The position numbers and the translations under genes are program-made. The notes beneath the pieces were generated by a model. That model was not told where the DNA came from and did not search any database. It saw only the letters and a list, made by a program, of their open reading frames with translations. Below are positions 63,721 to 64,000 of a DNA stretch of 64,000 nucleotides, in pieces. Position 1 is the stretch's first letter; each line of letters begins with the position of its first letter. The stretch is from Flavobacteriales bacterium (GTDB lineage: Bacteria > Bacteroidota > Bacteroidia > Flavobacteriales_D > Crocinitomicaceae), in the NCBI GenBank assembly GCA_947449575.1, contig CANFRV010000009.1, positions 1 to 64,000 of the forward strand. Reading direction: 5' to 3'.

Positions 63721-64000
63721 ATGGCAGAAGATTTGGAAATAGTTGGAAATACCAAAGAGGAATTATATATTAATTTAATTCCCCAAATTTATGCCTTAGT
63801 TCAAGGAGAAACCGATAGCGTAGCCAATTTAGCCAATACTGCGGCGGCTTTGAAAGAAGCTTTTGGCTTTTTTTGGGTTGGATTTTATATGGTGCAAGAC
63901 AATGAATTAGTGCTAGGCCCCTTTCAAGGTCCAGTTGCTTGTACACGCATAAAATTGGGTCGAGGTGTTTGTGGGCAGGCTTGGGCAAATTCTGAAACAC
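63721..64000 (+). CDS. GAF-domain free methionine-(R)-sulfoxide reductase, 5' part
   Basis: The gene runs off the right end; 93 codons are visible. The protein is a GAF domain with GFFWVGFYMVQDNELVLGPFQGPVACTRI, a match to the free methionine-R-sulfoxide reductase (MsrC/YebR) family. Two of the three family cysteines are seen, Cys74 and Cys84, with the same 10-residue spacing as in the E. coli enzyme; the third should lie beyond the window. It reduces free methionine sulfoxide with thioredoxin. Confidence 0.85.
   Translation, partial: MAEDLEIVGNTKEELYINLIPQIYALVQGETDSVANLANTAAALKEAFGFFWVGFYMVQDNELVLGPFQGPVACTRIKLGRGVCGQAWANSET

Overview
The window is AT-rich, gene-dense chromosomal DNA of a member of the Bacteroidota, most likely order Flavobacteriales (inference). 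The support is a GldH gliding lipoprotein encoded directly behind a RicT/PSP1 protein, a lamin-tail protein, DUF4292/DUF2911/DUF2490/DUF5916 families, a long-tailed LysS, almost no Shine-Dalgarno sequences, and repeated TTG-N19-TAnnTTTG promoter boxes typical of this phylum. I found no rRNA, tRNA, CRISPR array, prophage or transposase gene. About 54 protein genes are supported; the last one runs off the right end.

Layout. 1-267 is a short non-coding element with perfect terminal inverted repeats; a diverged sister copy lies at 11081-11342. 277-3715 holds lysS and, divergently, hemJ and an enoyl-CoA hydratase. 3715-10673 is an envelope-oriented run: flippase, dut, sugar nucleotidyltransferase, TPR lipoprotein, DUF4292 lipoprotein and an EnvC-like protein with a degenerate M23 domain. 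10726-14880 holds a small exported protein, a TPR lipoprotein with a membrane protein, and a ComF/FAD-oxidoreductase pair. 15337-18712 is nrdB-nrdA, closed by a clear hairpin terminator. 19029-22308 has ricT-gldH facing a lipoprotein/DUF2490 barrel pair. 23173-26006 has paaD divergent from two tandem PaaE-like reductases. 26085-34101 holds an SDR, a LETM1-like protein, a large lamin-tail surface protein, asd, a SUFU/DUF2911 pair and a small unknown. 34226-41994 is housekeeping: fbp, mfd, and rnc-fabF-acpP divergent from purN. 42091-48359 holds a 19-repeat MORN protein, a LysE exporter, a DUF5916 protein and a flavoprotein. 48456-54579 has rnpA, an S41 protease, an O-antigen ligase and a TonB receptor. 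54601-64000 has an antiporter, mgtE, a hydroxyacid dehydrogenase, a PKD lipoprotein, an ALDH7-type dehydrogenase, dxr, an exonuclease and a partial free-methionine-sulfoxide reductase.

No defence island or other obvious novel multi-gene system is visible. The signals most worth a second look are: (1) the pair of inverted-repeat elements, whose termini differ by three compensated base pairs; (2) four genes (hemJ, purN, rnpA, dxr) with a TAnnTTTG box exactly 4 nt before the ATG, suggesting leaderless mRNAs; (3) rnc starting at TTG immediately after the fabF stop codon in the same frame; (4) the duplicated PaaE next to a PaaD without paaABC; (5) the overlapping lipoprotein/barrel pair; and (6) degenerate self-complementary intergenic repeats.
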